Shown: in pieces, positions 31,487 through 43,414 of the stretch
How positions within the stretch are numbered: position 1 is the stretch's first letter
Layout: each line of letters starts with the position of its first letter
From: Aphrophora alni
Lineage: Eukaryota; Arthropoda; Insecta; Hemiptera; Aphrophoridae
DNA length: 64,000 nt
Assembly: GCA_963513935.1 (NCBI GenBank)
Contig: OY740768.1
Location: 20,521,177 to 20,585,176, forward strand
Reading direction: 5' to 3'
Program-made: the position numbers and the translations under genes
The notes under the pieces: model-generated
The model's database searches: none
Told to the model about the DNA's origin: nothing
The model's input: the letters and a program-made list of their open reading frames with translations, nothing else

Positions 31487-31812
31487 TCTGACATATTAAA
31501 TTCTCCAGATAATGCAAAAATAATCTCAAAAATAAATTATGAAGATACAGCGAATATATACTCGAATCTTAAATCCTCAAAATATGGTCACATATTAAAC
31601 TTTTGAGAAATGACGAAAATATTCTAACAAACCGAATTCTTTAGACTTGGGGAAACTATCGTTATATAACAAATTCTCAAGATAAGTCAAAAATATATTC
31701 AGATATTTAATTTTTGAGATGTGGAGAAAATATTATATTCATATATTAAAATCTTGAAATATTGCAAAAATTTGTTCACGTATGAAAATATTGAGATATA
31801 ACGGAAATATGC
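31487..31812. repeat. Degenerate minisatellite of about 37 bp
   Basis: Roughly nine diverged units resembling ATATTAAATTCTTGAGATA followed by NGCGAAAATATATTCAC. Well-spaced units begin near 31590, 31626, 31664, 31700, 31738 and 31777. The units are strongly diverged, so the array is old. Confidence 0.6.
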
Positions 31813-34654
31813 TAAAAAAATTTGATTAAAAGAAGTTCACTGGTTTCGGTGTTAATAACCTGACGGTAGATGTCAGGCAGGTAGATAGAAGAGAATAAAA
31901 GAATTTTAATGCCATGATAGTAGCGTGAATTTTAATATACAATGAAAAAGGTTTTATAGAATGGAGAGTATAGTTCGAATAACCGATTACAATATTTGAA
32001 GTTATTTCATGATGCAGTTTATCAACAATTGCTAATTTTGAGTTTTCTAAGTTCTTACACTCGTTTACTGAGAGGTATGAGTAGCCTAATTAACACTCAT
32101 TTTTAAGCCGGACAACTTAAAAGATTTAGAAGTTAGGTTAGTTGTAATTTTCGTCTACAAAATGACGTAACACTCGTTATTAAACCTATCAGTAAAGAAG
32201 GTTAGTTTGGTAACTTGTGTCCTAAAAGTTTTTGCAATTACATTCAAGATCATTAGTGATATTAGGTGAATTACTTGTAAATTAAGTTAAAATTTATAAA
32301 AAGTTTCACCAAAGTAAATGTTACAAAAATGTATGAACAATTTTAGTTATACAGTAGTATGATAACAGAAGGAAGTTAGTCAAGGAATACTTCTTGCACC
32401 TGTCTTGTTTTATTAGGTTCCAAAGAGTAGAGTTTTATCTTTTATATCGGAGGAACTTAAATGATGATTCAGTTTTAAAATTTAAGACATCGTAATGTCA
32501 ACTGGCAACTTACGGTTAAATAAAAAGGCAAAGAAATTAGTAGTAACCTGAGAGAGAGAGGTTGTGTAAATAAAAGTACATTTTTGTCAGCAAAAAATTT
32601 AAGTCGTACACTGCAAAGTAAAAACAGTTTTTATAAAGTGTTTTAATGAGATAAACAAGAATAAAATTTTATAATACTACCGATATTGTGGTAGTTTTTC
32701 CGAATTGTGACTCTATTAAAAGTCACTTATATGATTTCATACAACATGAGCATGCCAAAATACGTATGTTCTTTTAATTTTTAACTATTGATAATATTAT
32801 ATATTACACTACTTAATAAATAAATAAATATTAATAACATTTTACATCGTGAATAACGACTCGAATTATCACTATTCTCTATTCCTAAAATGTATATTGT
32901 AAAATGTATATAATATACGATTTTGCAAAATTACTGCCCCTTTAAATTAACAAAGGAAGAAATTTTCAATAGTTGTTGTTTGTCAGGAAAATGTTTTCGA
33001 ATTACTCCCACTAACTATTTGAATTTTGAACTAATCTCTTACATAACAGAAATACTATTTTTATTTAAAGAGGTTAAATTAATAAACATTTAAAACGTTT
33101 GTTTTATGGTTGGTAGTGTTTGGTCTCATGAAGTTATAAACCCACCAGGATGATCAGAAAATGTTAAGTATTACGAGTTCTATAACACTATATCAAATTT
33201 ATCATTGATTTGTGTCTTTCAATTCTTCACTTCATTATTAAAAAAATTTGACAATAATCTATCAATCATACCCATCTGAGAGTATACACACATTGAATCT
33301 ATCGATGTATGAGACAATACGCTACATTTGGTTTTGACACACTACCAGTTTGCGATTTAGTTAAAAAATCCATCATTTTAGGAACTCACTTACCTTGCTT
33401 CCCAATTTAAAATGATTCATAGACAAATCTTGAACACAATTTGTATTACAATACTATAGTTTCCACATTGTACAATGTATAGAATAAGCCAAATATCATA
33501 AATGAAAATGTTATGTATACTGCAAAGTGGCACAATGTTGAGAATTATTTTGTCAATTCAGTATGGAATATATCTAAAAACCGTTTGACTTTAAAGGAAC
33601 TCTGATTATTTAAATATTCTCCAACGTTTCCAAGTAAAATGATATTTAGCGCTCATTAGTGATGACACGTATTTATTCATTACAATGACAGTTCAGTGAA
33701 CTGTAGTTTCATTATCAGAATGAAGTACTTCTAATTGACGTCCCAAAATTAGATTACTTTGAAATGGCTTGTATAATTTATTTGGTTATGACAAAATTGA
33801 AATAGTTCAATTGTTCTATAAAGTTAAAATCAATGATTGAATCGTAACAAAAAACTACAATAAATGTTTTATAGAATTAGATTTTGTATAAAATATAATT
33901 TGGTAAAATATCATCTACGATAAATTTTGCTAAGTAAATAAAATCATAGAGTAAATATATTTTAGTATTTTTTGCCTGTGCAATAATATAGTTTCAAAAT
34001 TTTAAATTATTACACATGACTAAAACGATATATAAACAGATGCAACAAGAAAGTACAATACAATGTTTATTTAAACAAACAAAATAATAAAGTAATTAAG
34101 TAAATAAATATATGCAAAGTTCATTATATAGGTTTATTCAACCCCTTATTATGATGTCGAATTTGATATAACCTCTACAATGTGGCTTCCAGTTTACACT
34201 TTGCTATAGATTATATCGAACTAAATTTACAAAGTTAACTTGCCTTGTATTTCATATCAGTATAATAACCATTACACAAGCTTTATCTATTAGTTATTGG
34301 ATATTTGATTAATTGATGTATATAGAACATAATGCAGCTTTTGATACTTAGCTGTTCCTCTGTCATAGGCGAAAGATTCGCAATAGTGTTTAATTTTGCC
34401 TTGTCACAATATGTTAATCCCGGTTCATGAAATTTGTAATATTAGGAATCAGTATATAAATTAAATGAGTCATTATGAACTAATTGTAAGTACTTTACAT
34501 ATTATTGCGTACGCCTTACGTAATACCCTATGTAAGCAGGAAGTCATTTGATTCTAGTAAACATTATTAAGCTGTTTCCAACATTCCCGACGTTGTAGGT
34601 AATATGAGCTTAAACACACGCTATTTTAGCTATAATGAACCTTTTGAGGTCGGG

Positions 34655-34790
34655 TTTGCGGCATTGTGTTCTACTCATAAAGGCCTTTAATTCGATGTAT
34701 AACTCAACCTATGCTCTAATTTAATATTTCCTACTTACTTCTTTTGGGCCGTCCCCCTGGAAAGTTAACGGTCCACTGAATACGTACACA
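34655..34790 (-). repeat. Diverged Tc1/mariner terminal repeat, single arm
   Basis: Resembles the right terminal repeat of the element at 42404-43413 (around 43252-43375). Shared blocks are GCGGCA.TGTGTTC, CCTTTAA, GTATAA.TC.ACCTATGCT and, after a short gap, CGTC.CCC. No matching inverted arm was found nearby, so it is a fragment or solo terminal repeat of a related family. Confidence 0.6.
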
Positions 34791-36829
34791 AATAGGTTTT
34801 GGTGTCCATTAACAATGTGAAAAGCTTTGTAGCTCTATGTGTATTGGTTAAAAAATATTAGGCCGTCGCGGCACTTATTTAACACGCGGAATACATATAA
34901 CTGTATAACATTATTTCACAATAGTCTTATTGAAATACAATATTTGTTATGGAATTTTATATCTTTTTAGTGATGTAAGGTAAAATAGATTTAATTTACT
35001 TATCACGGATAAATACCTCGGGTGTAATATCAAAACCGTAGAAACTTCCCTTTAACTAATTTGTTATCATTTGCAACAGAGATATCATAGATATAATATT
35101 AAATTGTAAAAAGGAAATCACATAAATTTTCAATAAATATATTGTTATATAATAAAGCAATGTAAGAAACATTTGGTTTAGCCAGGTAACGTTAGATTTT
35201 ACTAGTTAATACAAAATATAAGTGGTTTAATTTGGGATTTACATTACAGTTTCAAATTAATTGTTTAATGTAACAAAGGGGAATGTATTGAATGTCTTGA
35301 AAGAGCTCGCACAAAGATAATCTCTAACTAAATATAATTCTATAATTATGATAGACAATAATACTATAGTCAGCTGTTTTAGACAGGTAAGTGAAATGTC
35401 TTTGTTTTCTCTCTTGGGTTCAGTTACAAGGTTAAATTCAAACAATCTCTGCAGGAATATTGAATGTTTAATTACGTTTATAAAATATCTTAATAAACGA
35501 AAGTGCAGCTATAAATTTATGTAACAGAAAGTCCTTTTTAAATTTAAAAAAGTGGATTTGAAGGAATCATCCCTTTAGCAATAGTACCTATAAATAATTC
35601 ACAACAGACGATGAAAATAATGTTTAAAGCAAACATCCATTAAAGTTTTTTTATGGTTTTAAATATTATTATTACAATCTCAACTTTTAAAAGATTATTG
35701 TAAGTATAATTTCATGTATTTGTAGTGATTTTTTATGAAAATAAAGTCAATAAATCTTAATATCCATTCTACAAAGGAAGATTTGAATATTCATTGAAAT
35801 TAATATTGTTTAAATTTCTACGTAAAAGACTCAAAACATCGAAAATAGTTAAAAAGCTTAAATTATTTTTATTTCATTTCAATACCTTCGTTACTGCTTA
35901 TTGGGAAAGATATACTATCAGAAATTCATAACCATACTAAAACAAAACAAATCAACATATTCTACTTTAATTAATGAGAATATTATAATTGACGAGTAAT
36001 TTTAACAAGTTTGTAATTAAGTGATTTTCGCTTAAAGAATTTTGAAATGATACGGTTGTACCAAATATTATGATTTACCACTTAAATTAAACCTTATATT
36101 ACCAAGATGAAAAGAAGAAAAATATCTTTTTACAATTTGAATAATTGTGAAGATTCTAAATTTAATAATGGGTAATCTGTAATTTTAATAGTATAAAATT
36201 AATGATGAATCACAAAAAGAAGGTACATGAAACAGAAAATAAAATTTATGTCAGATTTTTCTCAAAATGTTCTTATAATTATTATAAATAGATTTTGTCC
36301 ATAGTAAGATAAAATATTTTTTTTTACTTTGTTTATATAATTGAATATATTGTAATGTTCCATGTGCCAGGCTAAACAGCTATATCCATTTTTACGTCGA
36401 GAAGATTAGTGAAGAATGCTGAACGTTATGTATTTGCGTAAAGGGCAAGATTAAAGATCTGTATTGAAAAGAGTCCAATCAGGAATAAGCTCGAGACAGA
36501 TCATGCATGCGGACACACGTTGAGGTGTTGACTTGAAGGGTGAAGGAAGAAAGTTACCTTGTTATTGAGTTTACAGTGGACAGCGCTTCATGGGGTGTCT
36601 TATTGACACTACAACTGGTCTATTAATTTCGCTCTAAAATGTATAGCATTGATTAGTAGTTTGGGAAGCTATAATTGGTTGGTTTCAATTGTTGAGAATC
36701 GTGGAATTTGTTGCTCTAGTCTCCCATTATCCAACTGATAAGCCATCTATCAAGCTCTATGCCATTATTTATTATCAAATCTATCCGTTAGTAATGCATG
36801 TTGCTGTATGAAGAGGTAATACTATTATT

Positions 36830-36843
36830 GGGGGGGGGGGGGG
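36830..36843. repeat. G14 homopolymer
   Basis: Fourteen consecutive G in AT-rich DNA. Confidence 0.9.
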
Positions 36844-37984
36844 TTATTCTTCGATGTAGGTTGTTTTCATATTACACTAAATATTTATATTGCAATTTCA
36901 TTATAAATTGAGGAGAGGTGGTTTTGGAATAAAACAAGTGATATATAGGTTATAAGATATAAAATTTTATAAGATATAGGATAAAATTTTGGCATAAGAT
37001 ATAAATTTTGATAGATTACGAATAACATTAAACTTAAGTTATTTGTGAATCTTTTTGTGTACACATTTTTGTTTTTTACTTTAGTAAAAATTGTTGTTGT
37101 GTTTGTTAACTAAAAATACAACGAACTCAGTTATTACATTTTAAAAACATGTTACTTTGATTTTGAATTATAGATTATTTTTAAAACAAACAGTATTTTA
37201 TGTAATATTATATGTTATTATTTCCGAATCTATCAACGAAATCAATTGATTACGTCATGTTAAACATTTTGTTACAGGAAATAATTAACAGGCAATATTA
37301 AGTAGTGTGTTTAAATTAAAACTAAATTGTCTCTGTATCAATCAATAATTAGTAACTAATGGCAACACTAATTAAACTGCATAACACAATCACAGAAATT
37401 TCAACAATGTTTGCAATTAGAGTTTTTAATTACATGCAAGAGTTGACAATTTAGTACATTATAGTTTTCGTGAATATAGTAAATAAAACAGAGTTAAATA
37501 ATGGGGATATATATACCATTACATACTATTGAGAGATCTGAAACCAAAATATACATTAAGTGAAATTAAAATTCTGTTTTTGATAAATTTGTATTAATTC
37601 TCATAATTTGTTTTAAATCATCTGGATATTTTCTGCCTTTACCCTTGAATATTAACAATTATCCCTAATAAAATATAATTAATTATAAAATAAAATGAAG
37701 TTTCCTTCATACGTATTGATCAGTTAAGAAAGACGTTGAACATCAAATTAATTATAGCGTTTAAGTGAACATTTTCCATCATTTGCTATCATATATGTTT
37801 TATAATTTATAGCTTAATTATTTTATTTGTTTTTGTATTATTACATATTTTTGGAAAAAAGTTTATATGTCTAAATGTATACATGTATTCAGTAAACATT
37901 CCTTTCATGGTTTGATTGTAGGTCAGATTTATCGAGTTTAGGAAGCATGTTTATAAAATGAGGTAAAAATGGATTAACTTGCAA

Positions 37985-38055
37985 AAGTACCTTTTGTCAC
38001 GCCATTCTGCAATGTAATGTTGTTAAAAACTGTAAGATTAGTAATGATGACTTCC
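37985..38055 (+). repeat. Dispersed repeat, first copy
   Basis: Diverged direct match to 39984-40051. Shared blocks are TTGTCACGC.ATTC, GCAATGTAAT and AGTAATGA. No family recognised. Confidence 0.5.
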
Positions 38056-38604
38056 TTAGTATTTTGTTAAAATAGACTTAATACATAATAATTCACCAAA
38101 AACGACCATAAAGAAAATATTCATTAAATATTAACAAAGGAATAATACTATTTTTAGTTTATTATAACTATTGAACAAATTTAAGAAAACAACTTTATCA
38201 GGACTGTTTTATTTTCCATGTCAGATGGATTCTTTAGTTTAGATTAGTTCTAGGTTGGATTCCTAGTAAGGGTGAATTTAATTTAGTTTTTAAATCATTA
38301 CTTGAAATTAATATGAAAGAAGAATAACTTTTAAATAAAAATATTATTTACTAAATTATTTATGTTTAATATATAAAATCCTTTTTTGGGTGATTGTTAA
38401 CACAAATTAAAATTGTTTATTGGGTATCTCAAAAATTCTAATAAAGTTAAGGATCAATTTATTTTTAGTAACAATTCATGAACTAGAAGTTTGTCATTTG
38501 AAGTGTTAAAAATATCCAACGATGTAAAATTAGTGATCCTTCTCATTTTTATTTTTACTGAAAACTCAACCAGGTTTGGTTACTAATTGGATCTTACAAT
38601 TTTT

Positions 38605-38700
38605 CTCATGAAGCTGGGTCAGCTTCGTAGAGTTTGAGCCCTCGCTGGTATTGAACCAGAAACCTCTCTACTCGTGAAGTCAGAGAAGGAAGCTCTAGAA
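38605..38700 (-). repeat. Weak tRNA-like (SINE) fragment
   Basis: On the minus strand CTGGTTCAATACCAG forms a T-arm-like hairpin and resembles a Pol III B box (GGTTCAATACC). A TAGAGC-containing stretch lies about 40 bases upstream where an A box would be. No clean cloverleaf forms. It may be a SINE relic. Confidence 0.3.
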
Positions 38701-39983
38701 TTTGCTCTACTTGAACGTATAATAGGTGTCAATTTTCGGAATATATACAAACCAGTACAGACAATATAAATTTTGTAATACAAAATACCTTATATGATTT
38801 TAATTGTTTTTTAAGTTACATATTAAATAATTGTATAAATAATACCAGTAGTGGTTAACCTAATACGTTTGATGTTAACTTTATAATTTTTTTAATATTA
38901 GATTATTTGTCGTCGCATGCTATATGTCAATTAAGTCCGCCATACCACTATTTGGTATTACGTAGTTTTGTACATTTTAGAATAGTACAAAAGAAATATC
39001 TTACTGTTTATTTAACTACATATACAATGATTATATTTCAGAGGAAACATATACCGGACAGATATCTTGAAGTATGTATTAAAGGCGAAATTTAAAAATG
39101 TATATTAGTATAACTCACAAAGTCCAATATGCCATTTCTTTGTTTAATGTCATACACAGCTTGTAAGAATTTAATTAACAAATATGAATTTGTAGAAATT
39201 TAATTGTCTGAATGTTTTTATTTTATTTTTAAAATTTCAGATATTTAATAACTCTTTAAACATGAAGAACTAAGTACTCAATATTATAATTTTACCTTTT
39301 CAAAACGAGTGTCTTTACTCTCGTAAATTGAGAACTACAAATTTCACATACGATTAAACTGTCATATGTCCTAATATGTTTAAATATAAATTGTAAATAA
39401 AATATGCATTCACCTGCAAAAAAAAAAAAATTGAATAGTGTATTTGAACCAGACTAATTTATATACATTACATAATAAATGTTGTTCCCCATATAAGTAA
39501 TTTGTTGCGGTCTGCCTATTTCAGCTGGAAGATATGTAATGTTTTATTCAAATCCTGCTTTCCATTGCTTCTAACCACTGGATCTCCCTAATCCATGCTT
39601 CATGCATACAATTTACAAGGCTGTTTTGACTAAAGGGGATATATATTCCAATTTGCAACTCATGTTTTAATCAATTTAATATCACTAATTCATTTTTACA
39701 CGCATAAAAATGAACAGTGTCTTAAAATAAACATTAAACCTACAATGGGTATAAAATAGGTTTTCATTAAATTTATAATTCAATCTGTTAATTGTTTTAA
39801 CTCGAATAAAGTATTTAACGATCCAAACTTGCTTTTTATATTTAAAAAAAAAAACGATTTTTCCTTTTATTATCAGCTCTACTAAACTACGCTACCTGTT
39901 TCAATGTTTATTTAAGTACTGTAGTAAGGCAATAACATCAAATATAGGAAATGAATCTACGAAAAGAGGTTAGGGTTGAGTTG

Positions 39984-40051
39984 TACAAGTAGGTCTTGTC
40001 ACGCTATTCAGCAATGTAATTTAGTTCAAAACGATGAAATCAGTAATGACA
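39984..40051 (+). repeat. Dispersed repeat, second copy
   Basis: Diverged direct match to 37985-38055; see there. Confidence 0.5.
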
Positions 40052-42403
40052 TTTTCTCCCTTGTTTTATTTTGCTTTATAAAAGAACTGCTTGTCTTATT
40101 ACGTTTTATATCTGTTCACTTCAAATGATAAATAAAGAATGTAACGAAAATATTACGTGATAAGAAACCTAGTTATTTTCCTATGTTGATCAAGAGAGAT
40201 CAACAACTGAATAGGATTAATATGACAATATATATTTCTGCTAGGACGGACATAATTGATTGAGATACATTCTTCTACCACTCCTCGCTTTGTATTTACT
40301 TCAGCTACGTTTCAGATGAACTCGATTTTGAAAAGTTGTTACATACTAATCCGAAATGGGTTTATCCTAATTGTAGTTTATTGTTACTTGAAATAGGCTT
40401 AGTGACTGAAATTGATTCCAGAACACCCAACAAAAATTCTTAGTGAATCGTGGTCAAGATTAACTTCCTCTTGAAAATTGTAGGTCGTGTTGACAGTTTA
40501 GTTTTACTCAAGTTCTAGGTCAACGCTTGAACGCAACGTTGTGTATTTATTTTACACACATAAATTTATGGGAAATATTCAACCAATATAAGGACGATTC
40601 CATTATTATCTATAATTTTAATACCAGTACAGACTGAGACGGATTTTCCAAATAAAAAAGATCAAGTGCAACTTTCATAAAAATCAGGTGTAGACTATGT
40701 AAAAATTTTCCAAGTCCTTTGAACTTGTAAAACATGGCAGTGTTTTTATTGAACCAAACAAACTTGTAAGCTTCTGGAAGAACAGGAAAACGTAAAAGGA
40801 AGAATAGATTCTTAAAAACTAATAAGGAGTTGTTTTTTTTTTTTTTTAAATAAATTAAAATGTATAGCAAATTTGACTAAATAATAATGTCCAAGAAAAT
40901 TTTATTAGTTATTATTAAATAAAAAGTTATTGAACAAATGATAAATAAAAAATAAAAATATAATGTATACAATTTTTCAGAATTCTTATTAGGGCTTATT
41001 GTACACCAAATGTGCAAGAGTAAAGTATAATAAAAAAAAATTTGAAAAATTAATAAATAATAAAAAAATTTGAACAATTGAACAAATTGAATCATTCGTT
41101 GGTATTTTGATAAAATTTAATATAATTAGGTTACTCAAATAAATTTCAAATATAAATTATTGCAATTAATTAAGATTGTAAAAATACATAATGTGACAAA
41201 GGGTCAATTCAATAAAATGAGTGGTTTTTGAGTTATGCTCATTCGTAAATTCAAAGTGTTCAAATTACAATGAAGGTTAAAATTGTTTAAATATAATACG
41301 AAATTATTATGCAAGTATAAGTAAATGACTTTAGTACCAGAACAGAGGTAAAATGGATATTAAATAAACTCTAAAAATGAGAAAAAATAATAATAGGAAT
41401 TGCATTCCAAAATAACTGAAAACATGAACTTAGTTTTATACATAACTATATTTTTGAAAATATTTTATATTCTTCTGAAACGTCTGATATATGACAATAT
41501 GTTGCAAGTTAGTAAATGAGATATTTTTCCATAATTAGAAAAGCTAAAATATGAGATATTCATATATGGCTTTGCAAATAACTTTATAAATTATATACAC
41601 CTAAAAGAAACAAGCAGTTAGTGATATGTATTATGTTAAAATACTTGTTACACAGTTCAGTTCTATCCATGATAGGATTTTAAATTTGATAAAAGAACAT
41701 TTATTCAATAATAAAATGGTGATATTTGCTATCAGTGAAGAGAAAGACTCCGTTATAATTATTTTTGTCTAGTAAGTAGTCTATTGTATTTCACATATTC
41801 ATGATTCCGAACAACAACTGTTGAATCCCATTGCATTGACAAATTATAGAATAAATAACTTATTTAAATAATCGTATTCAATAATTACAGAACTAGAAAA
41901 AAAATTAAATTATGATAAAACTAAATTGTTACAGTTTAGTTATAACTGATATGAAAAAAAAATATTTATAATGATCTTGATGTTGACATTTATTTCTAAT
42001 ATGTAGCATACATTTGAAATGAATAATTATATACAACAAAGTTGTAATTCATGTGGAATTAAAGACGCTTTGATCATGTACAAATTCTTTAACCATTTTA
42101 ATTAGCAGAGCTTTTTGGTGTTTTCTAAGGTTTTAAAATATAACCAGTTAAACACCTTCATTAAAGAGGAAAGAAAATTAATTAATTTTCTTCTTCTTAC
42201 CACCCTGGTTACATATCTTTTTAAGCCTTTTAAATATACAATCTCTAGTAGCATCTCTGTATTTATAATAATACAAGCTGAAACTCCATTTTTTGCACAA
42301 CTGTAGTTTGTGTGTGTTAATTTTCTAGATTCCATTTATATTAGGGAACTTGGAAACCCCTTCATATTTATTTTATTAATAAACGCAGAACAATGAAACT
42401 ATA

Positions 42404-42620
42404 GGATTACGTCCTCACTGTAGGTACAGACCTTTTGCTCATTTTAAATGTCTTTTTTCACTTTGGGGGACGTCCTGTAGAGGAAGTCTTAAAAATCTTA
42501 AATGTAAGCATAGGTCGAATTATACCTCATTTTAAAGGTCTTGGTTAGTGGAACACATTGCCTCAATCCCGACTGAAAAAAGGACCATTCGTTTGGAAAT
42601 GTCAGCCTTTTACAATTTGT
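42404..42620 (+). repeat. Terminal inverted repeat, left
   Basis: Inverted match to 43197-43413. Blocks such as CTTAAATGTAAGCATAGGTC and GAACACATTGCC are identical in both arms. Confidence 0.9.
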
Positions 42621-42910
42621 TAACTTTAAGTTGCGAAGGTTAAGAGGCAGAAGTGGTTATGTTAGTGTTTTAGCTATGAGAATTACACAACTGGAGTGTG
42701 GAGGGATAGAAAATAACAGTAATGGTCGATTTAATTGTTTAAAAACGTTAGGAGTGCACAGATGTAATTGGGGACAATTATCATTATTAATAAAATTGAA
42801 CAGACAGTATGTCAGTTGTTTATGTTTAAATTACTTACTTTCCAAGACAATAAATATAAAAAAATAAACAAATCTTGGAAGGTATTACAGAAGGTGCTCG
42901 AAGTGGTGTC

Positions 42911-43138
42911 CTAGTGTAGCTTATTGGTCGCATTGGTTGCTGATTTTGGCCGTCCGGATCTTGACCGATTTGTTACAGAACCGCGCTGTACGGTCTTCAA
43001 CACTGTTGATTTTTGAATATGTGGTCAATTGGGGCAAGTTTCGTTGAACAAGCAGCTTACCTCCTCATATGAACGAGTTCTATCCCCATAACCCCTCATC
43101 ATCAGAATGGTTATTTGCTCTGTATCAATAAGTGACAT
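42911..43138 (-). pseudogene. Tc1/mariner-type transposase, N-terminal HTH remnant
   Basis: From ATG at 43138 the peptide begins MSLIDTEQITILMMRGYGD and continues RTRSYEEVSCLFNETCPN. A TGA follows where the family usually has Arg, and the frame goes on with KSTVLKTVQRGSV and NRSRSGRPKSATNATNK, ending at TAG 42911-42913. The first half resembles the DUF4817/helix-turn-helix start, and GSVTNRSRSGRPKSAT is the typical GRPR-like linker. This is the terminal-repeat-binding part of the transposase. The DDE/D catalytic domain is absent. CGA-to-TGA is the simplest explanation for the internal stop. Confidence 0.8.
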
Positions 43139-43196
43139 TGTAATCTCTAATGTAAAGCTTACTGAAATTTTGCCATTGAATTAGCATTAAAATCAA

Positions 43197-43413
43197 ACAA
43201 ACTTTAAGAGGCTGCGATTTGCAAACGAATGATCCTTTTTCAGTTGTAATTGCGGCAATGTGTTCCTCTAACAAAGACCTTTAAAATGACGTATAATTCG
43301 ACCTATGCTTACATTTAAGATTTTTCAGACTTCCTCCACAGGACGTCACCCCAAAGCGAAAAAAGACAGTTAAAATGAGCAAAAAGTCGGTAACTACAGT
43401 GAGGACGTAATTC
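43197..43413 (-). repeat. Terminal inverted repeat, right
   Basis: Inverted partner of 42404-42620. A related diverged copy lies at 34655-34790. Confidence 0.9.
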
Positions 43414-43414
43414 T

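Larger units (their letters stand above)
29311..42403. other. Gene-free AT-rich DNA
   Basis: About 13 kb without a recognisable gene. Separately listed items inside are a degenerate minisatellite (31487-31812), a Tc1/mariner-type terminal repeat (34655-34790), a G14 run, a diverged direct repeat pair (37985-38055 and 39984-40051) and a weak tRNA-like sequence near 38.6 kb. Open frames are 60-86 codons, Phe/Leu/Ile/Lys-rich as expected from base composition, and I support none of them. The patch at 36360-36640 is somewhat richer in GC and unexplained. Confidence 0.6.
42404..43413 (-). mobile_element. Tc1/mariner-like element with about 215-bp terminal inverted repeats
   Basis: The left end GGATTACGTCCTCACTGTAG and the reverse complement of the right end, GAATTACGTCCTCACTGTAG, match and continue as inverted arms for about 215 bases (to about 42620 and from about 43197). 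Both ends are flanked by TA (42402-42403 and 43414-43415), the target duplication of the Tc1/mariner superfamily. Inside, on the minus strand, is the N-terminus of a transposase only (42911-43138), so this is a 1,010-bp internally deleted, non-autonomous copy. It sits at the 3' edge of the non-LTR element, directly after the RT active-site region. Confidence 0.88.

Noticed and set aside
42102..42335. Open frames on both strands next to the mariner element, considered as the missing end of ORF2
   Set aside because: The peptides show no RT thumb or zinc-finger motif, and the sequence is AT-rich unlike the non-LTR element.
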